Assembly: GCA_965602855.1 (NCBI GenBank) | Contig: CBFCZV010000026.1 | Span: forward strand, 1-42,455 | Direction of reading: 5' to 3' | Source of the DNA: LH-M37 sp965602855 | GTDB lineage: Bacteria; Pseudomonadota; Gammaproteobacteria; SZUA-229 | Length of the DNA stretch: 42,455 bases | Shown: positions 35,414-42,455 of the stretch, piece by piece | Layout of the letters: each line of letters opens with the position of its first letter | Numbering within the stretch: position 1 is the first letter of the stretch | Notes under the pieces: generated by a model | What the model saw: only the letters and a program-made list of their open reading frames with translations | The model's database searches: none | What the model was told of the DNA's origin: nothing | Made by a program: the position numbers and the translations under genes

Positions 35414-35719
35414 CTACCAGCTAGCCTTAACAAGACCAGGAATATCTCCGCGCATCGCTGCTTCACGCAACTTATTTCTGCAAAGACCAAATTTTCTATA
35501 TACGCCGTGTGGACGACCAGTTACACGACAGCGATTACGCTGTCTTGCAGCAGATGAATCTCTTGGCAACATTTGTAACGTTCTTTGAGCTGCCATCTTT
35601 TCATCAAAATCAGCTTCCTGATCATTCAGAACAGCACGTAACTCTGCACGCTTAGCCGCATATTTCTTAACCAGGATAGTGCGTTTTTTCTCACGCATTT
35701 TCATTGATACTTTAGCCAT
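35414..35719 (-). CDS. rpsN: 30S ribosomal protein S14 (zinc-free type)
   Basis: The 101-residue protein is the long, zinc-independent S14: it has no CxxC pairs and shows the conserved C-terminal half RCRVTGRPHGVYRKFGLCRN and REAAMRGDIPGLVKASW. It packs in the 30S head. It lies between rplE and rpsH in the usual order. Confidence 0.98.
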   Translation of the reverse strand: MAKVSMKMREKKRTILVKKYAAKRAELRAVLNDQEADFDEKMAAQRTLQMLPRDSSAARQRNRCRVTGRPHGVYRKFGLCRNKLREAAMRGDIPGLVKASW

Positions 35720-35728
35720 GTCTAGTCT

Positions 35729-36268
35729 CTACCCTTTAAATGGGAAATTAAACGCCTTTAATAATGCACGACCACCTTCGTCGTCAGCAGCACTAGTCGT
35801 AATACAAATATCCATACCGCGGATTTTGTCGATTTTATCGTATTCGATTTCCGGGAAAATAATCTGTTCTTTAACACCCATGCTGTAGTTACCACGGCCA
35901 TCAAAAGACTTAGGATTCAAACCACGGAAATCACGAATACGTGGAATAGCAATTGCTACCAATCTATCCAGAAAATCATACATGCGGTCATTGCGCAAAG
36001 TCACTTTACAACCGATGGGGTAACCATCACGAACCTTAAATGCCGCTACTGATTTACGCGCAAGCGTTGTAACAGGTTTTTGACCTGCCAACTTTTCCAT
36101 GTCTGCCAGTGCATGCTCTAAAACTTTTTTGTCGCCAATCGCTTCGCCAACACCCATGTTGATAGTGACCTTCTCAATACGAGGCACCTGCATGATGTTT
36201 TTAAAGCCGCTTTCGGCCATCAATTTCTTGACGACTGTTTCGCGATAATATTGCTCTAATCTTGCCAT
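35729..36268 (-). CDS. rplE: 50S ribosomal protein L5
   Basis: The 179-residue protein has the L5 features PRIEKVTINMGVGEA, RKSVAAFKVRDGYPIGCKVTL split over about 20 residues, and the C-terminal GMDICITTSAADDEGGRALL. It binds 5S rRNA and touches the P-site tRNA. It starts 11 bp after rplX. Confidence 0.98.
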   Translation of the reverse strand: MARLEQYYRETVVKKLMAESGFKNIMQVPRIEKVTINMGVGEAIGDKKVLEHALADMEKLAGQKPVTTLARKSVAAFKVRDGYPIGCKVTLRNDRMYDFLDRLVAIAIPRIRDFRGLNPKSFDGRGNYSMGVKEQIIFPEIEYDKIDKIRGMDICITTSAADDEGGRALLKAFNFPFKG

Positions 36269-36279
36269 TATTCTATTAC

Positions 36280-36597
36280 CTAAACGTCAACTACTTCGCC
36301 GTTCGACTTGAAATAACGAACTTTACGTCCATCTTCAAGAACCTTAAAACCAACACGATCACCTTTGTTAGTCATAGGATTAAACAACATAATGTTTGAA
36401 ATATGCAGAGGCATCTCTTTCTCAACAATACCGCCTTCAAGTCCCTGCATAGGGTTTGCCTTGGTATGCTTTTTTGCCATATTAACTGCTTCAACTAATA
36501 TACGATCATCATCAGAAACATTAAGCACCGTACCCTGACGGCCTTTGTCTTTACCACTAATAACAACGATCTGATCGCCTTTGCGAATTCTATTCAT
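36280..36597 (-). CDS. rplX: 50S ribosomal protein L24
   Basis: The 105-residue protein has the KOW motif (GDQIVVISGKDKGRQGTVL) and helps initiate 50S assembly. I start at the ATG at 36597, because MNRIRKGDQ matches the family and a GGGAG ribosome site lies 7 bases upstream. The frame stays open upstream to a TTG that would overlap rplN and add 11 unrelated residues. Confidence 0.97.
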   Translation of the reverse strand: MNRIRKGDQIVVISGKDKGRQGTVLNVSDDDRILVEAVNMAKKHTKANPMQGLEGGIVEKEMPLHISNIMLFNPMTNKGDRVGFKVLEDGRKVRYFKSNGEVVDV

Positions 36598-36610
36598 CTT
36601 AATACTCCCG

Positions 36611-36979
36611 CTATAGCACTTCTGGCGCAAGTGAAATGATTTTCATGAACTTCTCATTTCTAAGCTCACGAGTAACAGGGCCAAAAATACGTGTACCAAT
36701 TGGCTGCAATGCTGCATTCAACAATACCGCAGCATTCGTATCAAAACGAATAACCGAACCATCATTACGACGAATGCCTTTAGCAGTGCGTACTACAACA
36801 GCATTGTAGACTTCGCCTTTTTTAACTTTACCGCGAGGTATAGCATCTTTAATGCTGACCTTGATCACGTCACCCACACCAGCATAACGACGATGTGAAC
36901 CACCCAACACTTTGATGCACTGCACACGGCGAGCACCACTGTTGTCGGCCGCATTCAATACTGTTTGCATCTGAATCAT
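36611..36979 (-). CDS. rplN: 50S ribosomal protein L14
   Basis: The 122-residue protein begins MIQMQTVLNAADNSGARRV and ends FMKIISLAPEVL, both family signatures. It forms bridge B8 to the 30S subunit and is the docking site for the silencing factor RsfS. It follows rpsQ after 24 bp. Confidence 0.98.
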   Translation of the reverse strand: MIQMQTVLNAADNSGARRVQCIKVLGGSHRRYAGVGDVIKVSIKDAIPRGKVKKGEVYNAVVVRTAKGIRRNDGSVIRFDTNAAVLLNAALQPIGTRIFGPVTRELRNEKFMKIISLAPEVL

Positions 36980-37003
36980 GATTGCTTCCCGTAATTCTTT
37001 CTA

Positions 37004-37282
37004 TTAAACCGCAGTGGACTTTTCAACAACTTCAACCAAATTCCAGGATTTGGTTTTAGATATTGGTCGACACTGCTCGATAACAACGACATCACCTGCA
37101 CTACACTCATTTTTCTCATCATGAACGTGCAACTTGGTTGATCGTGTAATGTATTTACCATATACAGGATGCTTAATGCGACGCTCAATCATAACCGTCA
37201 CAGTCTTATCCATTGCGTCACTTGTAACTGAACCAGTCAGTGTACGCTGGACTTTTTCAGCCGTATTTTCAGAAGCTGCCAT
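37004..37282 (-). CDS. rpsQ: 30S ribosomal protein S17
   Basis: The 92-residue OB-fold protein shows the S17 pattern LTGSVTSDAMDKTVTVMIER and KHPVYGKYITRSTKLHVHDE. It is an early 16S rRNA binder. Its ATG overlaps the rpmC stop in a TAATG junction, indicating coupled translation. Confidence 0.98.
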   Translation of the reverse strand: MAASENTAEKVQRTLTGSVTSDAMDKTVTVMIERRIKHPVYGKYITRSTKLHVHDEKNECSAGDVVVIEQCRPISKTKSWNLVEVVEKSTAV

Positions 37283-37482
37283 TATTTATTACCTGCTTTC
37301 TTTTCATTAAGCACAGTCTTAACACGTGCAATGTTATGCTTCGCTACAGAAAACAAATGTGTTTTTGGAGCATTACCTGAACCCATTTGCATACGCAGAC
37401 TAAATTGCTCGCGACGCAAATTGATCAATTCTTTATTCAAGTCCTCTACGGACATCTCTCTAAATTCTTGCGCAGTCGACAT
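37282..37482 (-). CDS. rpmC: 50S ribosomal protein L29
   Basis: The 66-residue two-helix protein shows EFREMSVEDLNKELINLRRE and the end NIARVKTVLNEKK. It lies near the tunnel exit. It overlaps rplP upstream and rpsQ downstream at TAATG junctions. Confidence 0.98.
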   Translation of the reverse strand: MSTAQEFREMSVEDLNKELINLRREQFSLRMQMGSGNAPKTHLFSVAKHNIARVKTVLNEKKAGNK

Positions 37483-37895
37483 TACATCACCGTCCGAGAT
37501 ACAAATATTGTTTTAATCGGCAATTTAGCTGCTGCCAGCGCAAACGCCTCTCTTGCCATTTCTTCTGATACGCCTTCCATTTCGTAGAGTACAAAACCAG
37601 GCTGAACTTTTGCTACCCAGTGATCTACGTTTCCTTTCCCTTTACCCATACGTACTTCCAAAGGCTTGTTGGAAATTGGAACATCAGGAAACACACGAAT
37701 CCAGATTTTTCCGCCACGCTTAATATGACGAGTCATGGCACGACGAGCGGCTTCAATCTGACGCGCACTAACACGTCCGCGAGCCGCTGCTTTCAAACCA
37801 AACTCACCGAAACTAACCCTATTACCGTTTTGAGCAAGCCCTCGGTTTTTACCCTTGAACATCTTACGGAATTTTGTACGCTTAGGTTGTAACAC
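37482..37895 (-). CDS. rplP: 50S ribosomal protein L16
   Basis: The 137-residue protein starts MLQPKRTKFRKMFKGKNRG and carries the conserved RMGKGKGNVDHWVAKVQPG segment. It sits near the A-site tRNA elbow. The start is GTG with an AGAGGA ribosome site. It lies 28 bp after rpsC. Confidence 0.98.
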   Translation of the reverse strand: MLQPKRTKFRKMFKGKNRGLAQNGNRVSFGEFGLKAAARGRVSARQIEAARRAMTRHIKRGGKIWIRVFPDVPISNKPLEVRMGKGKGNVDHWVAKVQPGFVLYEMEGVSEEMAREAFALAAAKLPIKTIFVSRTVM

Positions 37896-37923
37896 TTATA
37901 TATCCTCTATTCTCTAACAGCAA

Positions 37924-38607
37924 TTAGCCAGCTGCATTTGCAGGTGCTTTTGAGTCATCTCTGTTATGAAAATCAAAAACTTCGCCTTTATAGATCCAAA
38001 CTTTCACACCTATAATGCCGTAAGTCGTATTTGCTTCTGCAAAACCGTAATCGATATCAGCACGCAATGTATGCAAAGGTACGCGACCTTCGTGATATTG
38101 CTCACTTCGAGCAATTTCAGCGCCATTCAAACGACCGCCGATTTTAATTTTGATACCCTGAGCACCCATGCGCATTGTGTTCTGAATCGAACGCTTCATT
38201 GCACGGCGGAACATTACACGACGCTCCAGCTGCTGAGTAATACCTTCTGCTACTAATTGCGCATCCAGCTCAGGCTTACGAATTTCTTCGATACTAAGCT
38301 TCACATTATTAATGTGCATGTCTGCAATTTTTGCAACTTTCTGCCTCAGGATTTCAATATCTGCGCCCTTCTTTCCAATAACAACACCAGGGCGAGCCGT
38401 GTGAATTGTTACGTGACATGAACGCGTAGGACGCTGAATCTGAATGCGACTTACATTTGCGTTAGCCAGCTTCTCTCTCAAATATTCACGGATCTTAAGA
38501 TCAGCATTTAAAAGATCAGGAAAATCTGCTGAAGAGGCATACCACTTTGAACTCCAGTCCGCAGAAATACCAAGACGAATACCTACAGGATGTACTTTTT
38601 GTCCCAT
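37924..38607 (-). CDS. rpsC: 30S ribosomal protein S3
   Basis: The 227-residue protein begins MGQKVHPVGIRLGI, has the KH domain (VTIHTARPGVVIGKKGADIE) and the C-terminal S3 domain (MRMGAQGIKIKIGGRLNGAE). It lines the mRNA entry site. It starts 15 bp after rplV. Confidence 0.98.
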   Translation of the reverse strand: MGQKVHPVGIRLGISADWSSKWYASSADFPDLLNADLKIREYLREKLANANVSRIQIQRPTRSCHVTIHTARPGVVIGKKGADIEILRQKVAKIADMHINNVKLSIEEIRKPELDAQLVAEGITQQLERRVMFRRAMKRSIQNTMRMGAQGIKIKIGGRLNGAEIARSEQYHEGRVPLHTLRADIDYGFAEANTTYGIIGVKVWIYKGEVFDFHNRDDSKAPANAAG

Positions 38608-38622
38608 TAAACCGTTCTCTCT

Positions 38623-38955
38623 CTAGCGATCTGCAACACAAACCGTAATATGGCTTGTACGCTTTAAAATTCTGTTAGCACGACCTTTAGCTCTAGGTCG
38701 AATACGTTTCATAGTTGGACCTTCATCCACCATGACCTTAGATACTTTCAGTTCGTCGATATCAGCACCTTCATTGTGCTCAGCATTCGCGATAGCTGAC
38801 TCTAATATTGTCTTCATAAGATCTGAAGACTTTGTAACACCAAATGTCAGTGCTGTTAAAGCCGCTTCAACAGGCAAACCTCTAATCTGGTCTGCAACCA
38901 ATCGACACTTCTGTGGCGATATACGAGCGAATCTATGTTTAGCTACTACTTCCAC
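38623..38955 (-). CDS. rplV: 50S ribosomal protein L22
   Basis: The 110-residue protein shows the L22 core (ARISPQKCRLVADQIRG) and the hairpin that reaches into the exit tunnel, with KRIRPRAKGRANRILKRTSH near the end. The start is GTG with an AAGG ribosome site 7 bases before it. It lies 4 bp after rpsS. Confidence 0.97.
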   Translation of the reverse strand: MEVVAKHRFARISPQKCRLVADQIRGLPVEAALTALTFGVTKSSDLMKTILESAIANAEHNEGADIDELKVSKVMVDEGPTMKRIRPRAKGRANRILKRTSHITVCVADR

Positions 38956-38959
38956 AATA

Positions 38960-39232
38960 TCACCTTGCCTTCTTATCAGCGATATGGCCTCTAAAAGTAC
39001 GAGTCAGTGAAAACTCACCTAACTTGTGACCAACCATATTTTCATTAATCAAAACTGGTACGTGTTGACGACCATTATGTACAGCAATTGTTAAACCAAC
39101 CATTTCAGGAAACACCGTAGAACGACGTGACCATGTTTTTATTGGCTTACGGTCATTAGCTTCTTTAGCCTTATTAACCTTATCCAACAGATGATGGTCA
39201 ATAAATGGACCTTTTTTTAATGAACGTGGCAC
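38960..39232 (-). CDS. rpsS: 30S ribosomal protein S19
   Basis: The 90-residue protein begins MPRSLKKGPFIDHHLLDKV and has the signature TWSRRSTVFPEMVGLTIAVH-like segment near its middle. It sits in the 30S head beside S13. The start is GTG with an AGAGGA ribosome site. It follows rplB after 17 bp. Confidence 0.98.
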   Translation of the reverse strand: MPRSLKKGPFIDHHLLDKVNKAKEANDRKPIKTWSRRSTVFPEMVGLTIAVHNGRQHVPVLINENMVGHKLGEFSLTRTFRGHIADKKAR

Positions 39233-39249
39233 TGTATATCCTCTTTCAA

Positions 39250-40077
39250 TTATTTCTTATTGCGACGACGGACAATCATATTGCTCGTACGCTTGTTACT
39301 TCTAGTACGATAACCTTTAGTAGGTACGCCCCAGGGTGATACAGGATGACGACCACCAGATGTACGACCTTCACCACCACCATGTGGATGATCAACCGGG
39401 TTCATCACCACACCGCGAACGGTAGGACGAACACCCTTCCAACGAGTAGCACCCGCCTTACCCAGCGAACGAAGACCATGCTCAGAGTTACCCACTTCAC
39501 CGATCGTCGCTTTACAATTAACGTGTATCTTGCGCATCTCGCCAGAACGAAGACGTAAAGTCACATAAGCTCCTTCACGCGCCAGTAACTGAGCAGAAGT
39601 ACCAGCACTACGTGCTATCTGCGCACCTTTACCAGGCTTCATCTCGATACAGTGAATCTGGGTACCGACAGGAATATTACTCAATGGCAACGCATTACCT
39701 GCTTTTATTGGCGCACTTGCACCTGATACAAGCTCATCACCCGCACTAATTCCCTTAGGCGCGATAACATAACGACGTTCACCATCCTTATAAAGCAACA
39801 AAGCAAGATTAGCGCTGCGATTTGGATCATACTCAAGACGTTCAACGCTTGCAGGAATACCATCTTTATCGCGTCTAAAATCAACAACACGATATCTTTG
39901 CTTGTGACCACCACCAACGTGACGCGTGGTAATGCGACCATTATTATTACGACCGCCACTCTTGTTCTTGCTTTCTGTCAGCGCACGAACTGGTGCACCT
40001 TTATGCAAATCTTTATTTACAACCTTAACGACAAAGCGACGTGCAGGTGATGTAGGTTTTGTTCTTACTAATGCCAT
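39250..40077 (-). CDS. rplB: 50S ribosomal protein L2
   Basis: The 275-residue protein is a core component near the peptidyl transferase centre. The conserved C-terminal region VMNPVDHPHGGGEGRTSGG is present, with the His linked to function, as are the SH3-like and OB domains. The length matches E. coli (273) closely. It lies 28 bp after rplW. Confidence 0.98.
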   Translation of the reverse strand: MALVRTKPTSPARRFVVKVVNKDLHKGAPVRALTESKNKSGGRNNNGRITTRHVGGGHKQRYRVVDFRRDKDGIPASVERLEYDPNRSANLALLLYKDGERRYVIAPKGISAGDELVSGASAPIKAGNALPLSNIPVGTQIHCIEMKPGKGAQIARSAGTSAQLLAREGAYVTLRLRSGEMRKIHVNCKATIGEVGNSEHGLRSLGKAGATRWKGVRPTVRGVVMNPVDHPHGGGEGRTSGGRHPVSPWGVPTKGYRTRSNKRTSNMIVRRRNKK

Positions 40078-40105
40078 GATTTAAAAGCCTCTAATACCCT
40101 TAGCG

Positions 40106-40402
40106 CTAGCTAACACCAGCAAAGTCAACATCATTACCTTCAACCAAGGTAACGTAAGCCTTACGCAAATCAGAACGCTTACCTAAACGTCCACCAAAGC
40201 GCTTAACCTTGCCTTTAATATTCATGATGCGGACTTTTTCAACTTTAACTTTGAAAAGCTCCTCTACCGCCTGCTTCACTTCACCTTTAGTTGCGTCACT
40301 GGCAACTTTAAAGATATGCTGATTTTGCTCTTCAGCAAGCAATGTACCTTTCTCAGACACATGAGGCGCAACAATAACTTGATACAAACGTTCTTGGTTC
40401 AT
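40106..40402 (-). CDS. rplW: 50S ribosomal protein L23
   Basis: The 98-residue protein is the tunnel-exit docking site for SRP and trigger factor, with the family pattern VIVAPHVSEKGTLLAEEQNQ. I start at the ATG at 40402, which overlaps the rplD stop (ATGA) and has GAGGA about 9 bases upstream. An in-frame ATG at 40411 lies too close to that ribosome site. Confidence 0.97.
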   Translation of the reverse strand: MNQERLYQVIVAPHVSEKGTLLAEEQNQHIFKVASDATKGEVKQAVEELFKVKVEKVRIMNIKGKVKRFGGRLGKRSDLRKAYVTLVEGNDVDFAGVS

Positions 40403-41004
40403 GACAACCATTCCTCGATAGCGCGAACCGCACCAACTGTAATTATCACATCTTCATAAGCAACTAGATTAACAGGCGAAAGACCCGCAACATCTGACAC
40501 TTCGACGTAAGGAAGATTTCTAGCAGACAAATAAAGCGCTTCATCACCAGTCTCAGTAACGATCAGTGTTTTTGAAACACCCATTTCATTTAGCTTCGCA
40601 AGTAACTGCTTAGTTTTCGGTGCATCGACAGTAATATCATCAACCACTCTAAGACGCTCACTACGAACCAGCTCAGAGAAGATAGAACGAATACCAGCGC
40701 GATACATCTTCTTGTTTAATTTTTGAGAATAGTCTCTAGGCTGCGCGGCAAATGTAACACCACCACTACGCCACAAAGGACTACGAATAGTACCAGCACG
40801 TGCGCGACCACCACCTTTTTGATTCCAGGGCTTAGCACCACCACCACGTACAGCTGAACGATTCTTCTGAGCCTTTGTTCCAGATCTAGCGCCTGCTAAG
40901 TACGCAGTCACCAACTGATGAACAAGACTTTCTTTATAGTCAGAAGCGAATACCGTGTCTGACACAGCGATCATTTCTTTACTGTTATGTAACTGAAGTT
41001 CCAT
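40399..41004 (-). CDS. rplD: 50S ribosomal protein L4
   Basis: The 201-residue protein has the L4 loop that lines the exit tunnel (KAQKNRSAVRGGGAKPWNQK) and the C-terminal globular region. In E. coli it also represses its own S10 operon by acting on the leader RNA, which makes the leader-like spacer upstream of rplC in this window of interest. It starts 41 bp after rplC. Confidence 0.98.
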   Translation of the reverse strand: MELQLHNSKEMIAVSDTVFASDYKESLVHQLVTAYLAGARSGTKAQKNRSAVRGGGAKPWNQKGGGRARAGTIRSPLWRSGGVTFAAQPRDYSQKLNKKMYRAGIRSIFSELVRSERLRVVDDITVDAPKTKQLLAKLNEMGVSKTLIVTETGDEALYLSARNLPYVEVSDVAGLSPVNLVAYEDVIITVGAVRAIEEWLS

Positions 41005-41045
41005 TATTAATCTCTTCTAATAATCTCTAACTTGAAACCTGAAAC

Positions 41046-41687
41046 TCAGGAAACCTTGACAGCGGAACTAACAACAACATCCGCGCCTTTAGAACCAGGA
41101 ATTGAACCTTTAACTAACAACAGGCCACGCTCAACATCCACTCTTACTAATTCAAGAGATTGAATGGTGCGCTTCTTGTCACCCATGTGGCCAGACATCT
41201 TCTTACCTTTAATAACTCGACCCGGCGTCTGACACTGACCAATCGAACCATTTGAACGATGCGACAGGGAGTTACCATGCGTAGCATCCTGCATGGAGAA
41301 GTGATGACGCTTAATACCACCCTGGAAACCTTTACCGATTGTCTTGCCGCTAACGTCAACTTTCTGACCTGCTTCAAACATTTCCAGTGAAACTTGACCA
41401 CCTACCGAAAGATCACCGATTTCTTCAGAGTTTGCACGAAACTCCCACAAGCCACGACCAGCCTGAACACCTGCTTTCGCATAGTGACCTGCCATCGCCT
41501 TAGTCACGCGACTCGCACGACGAACACCAGTTGTTACTTGAATAGATTCATAGCCATCTTTTTCAAGCGTCTTAATCTGAGTTACAAGATTAGGCTGAAC
41601 CTCAATCACACTCACAGGAGTTGATTCGCCATCTTCAGTAAAGATGCGCGTCATACCTACTTTTGTACCAACAATACCAATTGTCAT
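41046..41687 (-). CDS. rplC: 50S ribosomal protein L3
   Basis: The 213-residue protein begins MTIGIVGTKVGMTRIFTEDG and contains SIGQCQTPGRVIKGKKMSGH, whose Gln in QTPG is the PrmB methylation site in E. coli. I start at the ATG at 41687, behind an AGTGGGA ribosome site; the frame is open to a GTG at 41699 that falls inside that site. Unusually, 268 bp separate it from rpsJ, and a promoter and leader-like hairpins lie there. Confidence 0.97.
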   Translation of the reverse strand: MTIGIVGTKVGMTRIFTEDGESTPVSVIEVQPNLVTQIKTLEKDGYESIQVTTGVRRASRVTKAMAGHYAKAGVQAGRGLWEFRANSEEIGDLSVGGQVSLEMFEAGQKVDVSGKTIGKGFQGGIKRHHFSMQDATHGNSLSHRSNGSIGQCQTPGRVIKGKKMSGHMGDKKRTIQSLELVRVDVERGLLLVKGSIPGSKGADVVVSSAVKVS

Positions 41688-41703
41688 GTCGTATCCCACT
41701 AAT

Positions 41704-41734
41704 AAAAAACTGACATTATTCAGAGAAAAGTCAG
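41704..41734 (-). promoter_or_regulatory. Candidate attenuator hairpin before rplC
   Basis: On the minus strand CTGAC (41734-41730) can pair with GTCAG (41714-41710) around a 15-base loop, followed at once by six T (41709-41704). This is weak as a terminator but has its shape, and it ends 17 bases before the rplC start. A second hairpin (CCTGA/TCAGG, about 41741-41759) lies just upstream. Together they could form an S10-leader-type attenuation site. Confidence 0.4.
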
Positions 41735-41863
41735 CGCCTAACCCTGAATCACTCAGGATTAACGAATTAATTCTTTATATCGATTGAACCGTGTAAAACG
41801 ATCTCGATGCCTTCTGTTTTCGCAGTATCCAGCCTATATTCTGGCGGACTTACGATCATAAGA

Positions 41864-41921
41864 GCCTTCGCGCCGAAACTTCGAATAACACTATCCGTGC
41901 ATTCAGCCCAACAACGAAGGC
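41864..41921 (-). promoter_or_regulatory. Structured 5' leader of the rplC-led transcript
   Basis: On the minus strand GCCTTCG (41921-41915) is perfectly complementary to CGAAGGC (41870-41864), closing a domain of about 58 bases at the expected 5' end of a transcript from the adjacent -10 box. Inside, GAAT/ATTC and CAC/GTG pairs can form an inner hairpin. An alternative 8-bp pairing, TTCGCGCC with GGCGCGAA, overlaps the same bases, so two exclusive folds are possible. Confidence 0.45.
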
Positions 41922-41925
41922 GCGA

Positions 41926-41934
41926 ATTATAGCA
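41926..41934 (-). promoter_or_regulatory. Extended -10 promoter between rpsJ and rplC
   Basis: The minus strand reads TGCTATAAT: a perfect TATAAT (41931-41926) preceded by the TGn extension. It is followed by TCGCGCC, a GC-rich discriminator of the kind linked to stringent control of ribosomal promoters. No good -35 box lies 16-18 bp upstream, which the extended -10 can offset. Transcription would start near 41919 and serve rplC and the genes after it, but not rpsJ. Confidence 0.62.
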
Positions 41935-41955
41935 GCAAAAATACCTGCAGTGCTA

Positions 41956-42273
41956 CTAATTTAATTTAATTTGTACATCAACGCCTGCAGACAGATCTAG
42001 CTTCATCAAAGCATCGACAGTTTTGTCTGTAGGATCAACGATATCCAGCATTCTCTTATGTGTGCGAATCTCGTATTGATCACGCGCATCCTTGTTTACG
42101 TGAGGCGATACAAGCACGGTGAAGCGCTCTTTCTTAGTTGGCAATGGAATAGGACCCTTTACATGAGCACCTGTTCTCTTTGCTGTTTCAACGATTTCGC
42201 TGGCAGACTTGTCGATCAAATGATGATCGAAGGCTTTTAAACGAATTCGGATATGTTGATTTGCTTTTGCCAT
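41956..42273 (-). CDS. rpsJ: 30S ribosomal protein S10
   Basis: The 105-residue protein has the S10 pattern RIRLKAFDHHLIDKSASEIVE split over the first third and GPIPLPTKKERFTVLVSPHV. It sits in the 30S head and is also the transcription antitermination factor NusE. It starts 6 bp after the tuf stop, so it is expressed with tuf. A 268-bp spacer separates it from rplC. Confidence 0.98.
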   Translation of the reverse strand: MAKANQHIRIRLKAFDHHLIDKSASEIVETAKRTGAHVKGPIPLPTKKERFTVLVSPHVNKDARDQYEIRTHKRMLDIVDPTDKTVDALMKLDLSAGVDVQIKLN

Positions 42274-42279
42274 AATTAA

Positions 42280-42455
42280 TTACTCAATAATTTTAGATAC
42301 AACGCCAGCACCAACGGTACGGCCACCCTCACGAATCGCAAAGCGTAAGCCTTCTTCCATCGCAATCGGGTTAATCAATGTCACTACCATTTTCACGTTG
42401 TCACCAGGCATTACCATTTCGGTACCTTCTGGCAGATCACATGCACCAGTTACGT
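42280..42455 (-). CDS. tuf: Elongation factor Tu, 3' end only
   Basis: The last 58 codons of EF-Tu are present: they include VMPGDNVKMVVTLINPIAM and the end GRTVGAGVVSKIIE. This is the third (beta-barrel) domain, which binds tRNA. The rest lies beyond the right edge. The stop is 6 bp before rpsJ, giving the tuf-rpsJ linkage at the end of a str-type operon. Confidence 0.97.
   Translation of the reverse strand, partial: VTGACDLPEGTEMVMPGDNVKMVVTLINPIAMEEGLRFAIREGGRTVGAGVVSKIIE

Noticed and set aside
36598..36630. Upstream extension of rplX by 11 residues from a TTG
   Set aside because: It would overlap rplN, the residues do not match L24, and the GGGAG ribosome site fits the internal ATG.

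Overview
This window is a chromosomal segment of a gammaproteobacterium. The evidence is the gene order: leuS-lptE-holA beside a ybeL-type zinc-ribbon gene, the miaB-ybeZ-ybeY-corC-lnt operon, uvrA facing away from an MFS gene with ssb further along, and the tuf-rpsJ-S10-spc-alpha ribosomal cluster ending in rpoA-rplQ. The proteins look gammaproteobacterial, with an LptE/Lnt/YbeY set and a zinc-free S14. I cannot name the order or genus from the sequence alone. Almost everything is on the minus strand; the + strand genes are the ybeL homologue and uvrA.

Layout. (1) 1-2386: 5' part of a large secreted subtilase-like protein with C-terminal repeats, running off the left edge. (2) 2505-6504: leuS-lptE-holA, each junction a TAATG overlap. 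(3) 6655-7179: ybeL-type gene on the + strand, whose stop codon overlaps that of lnt. (4) 7176-12357: miaB-ybeZ(phoH)-ybeY-corC-lnt, for tRNA modification, rRNA maturation and lipoprotein acylation. (5) 12520-14352: glmS. (6) 14456-17746: a four-gene stressosome-like module, in transcription order GGDEF diguanylate cyclase, RsbT-like kinase fused to an RsbX/SpoIIE-like phosphatase, RsbR-like and RsbS-like STAS proteins. (7) 17911-18372: ssb. (8) About 18.4-24.1 kb: an apparently accessory block made of a 1052-residue MalT/SARP-like ATPase regulator, a 61-residue protein and an eight-repeat lipoprotein. It lies between ssb and an MFS transporter, which are neighbours in Pseudomonas-type genomes. 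(9) 24157-28447: divergent MFS (YajR-like) and uvrA. (10) 28522-42455: the ribosomal protein supercluster, from rplQ back to the 3' end of tuf.

The conserved parts are ordinary housekeeping. The parts worth a second look are the stressosome/c-di-GMP operon, in which the RsbS-like protein has proline where the phosphorylatable serine should be; the SARP-like regulator, next to an exact pair of direct repeats with the 11-bp period such regulators are known to bind; an array of three hairpins at the 3' side of the lipoprotein gene; and a 268-bp spacer between rpsJ and rplC carrying an extended -10 promoter with a GC-rich discriminator and a structured leader. That spacer suggests the S10 operon control region lies downstream of rpsJ here rather than upstream.

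No tRNA, rRNA, CRISPR array or insertion sequence was seen. The only gene-free stretch over 300 bp is 18373-18819, described below as the ssb promoter, an inverted repeat and the three-hairpin array.
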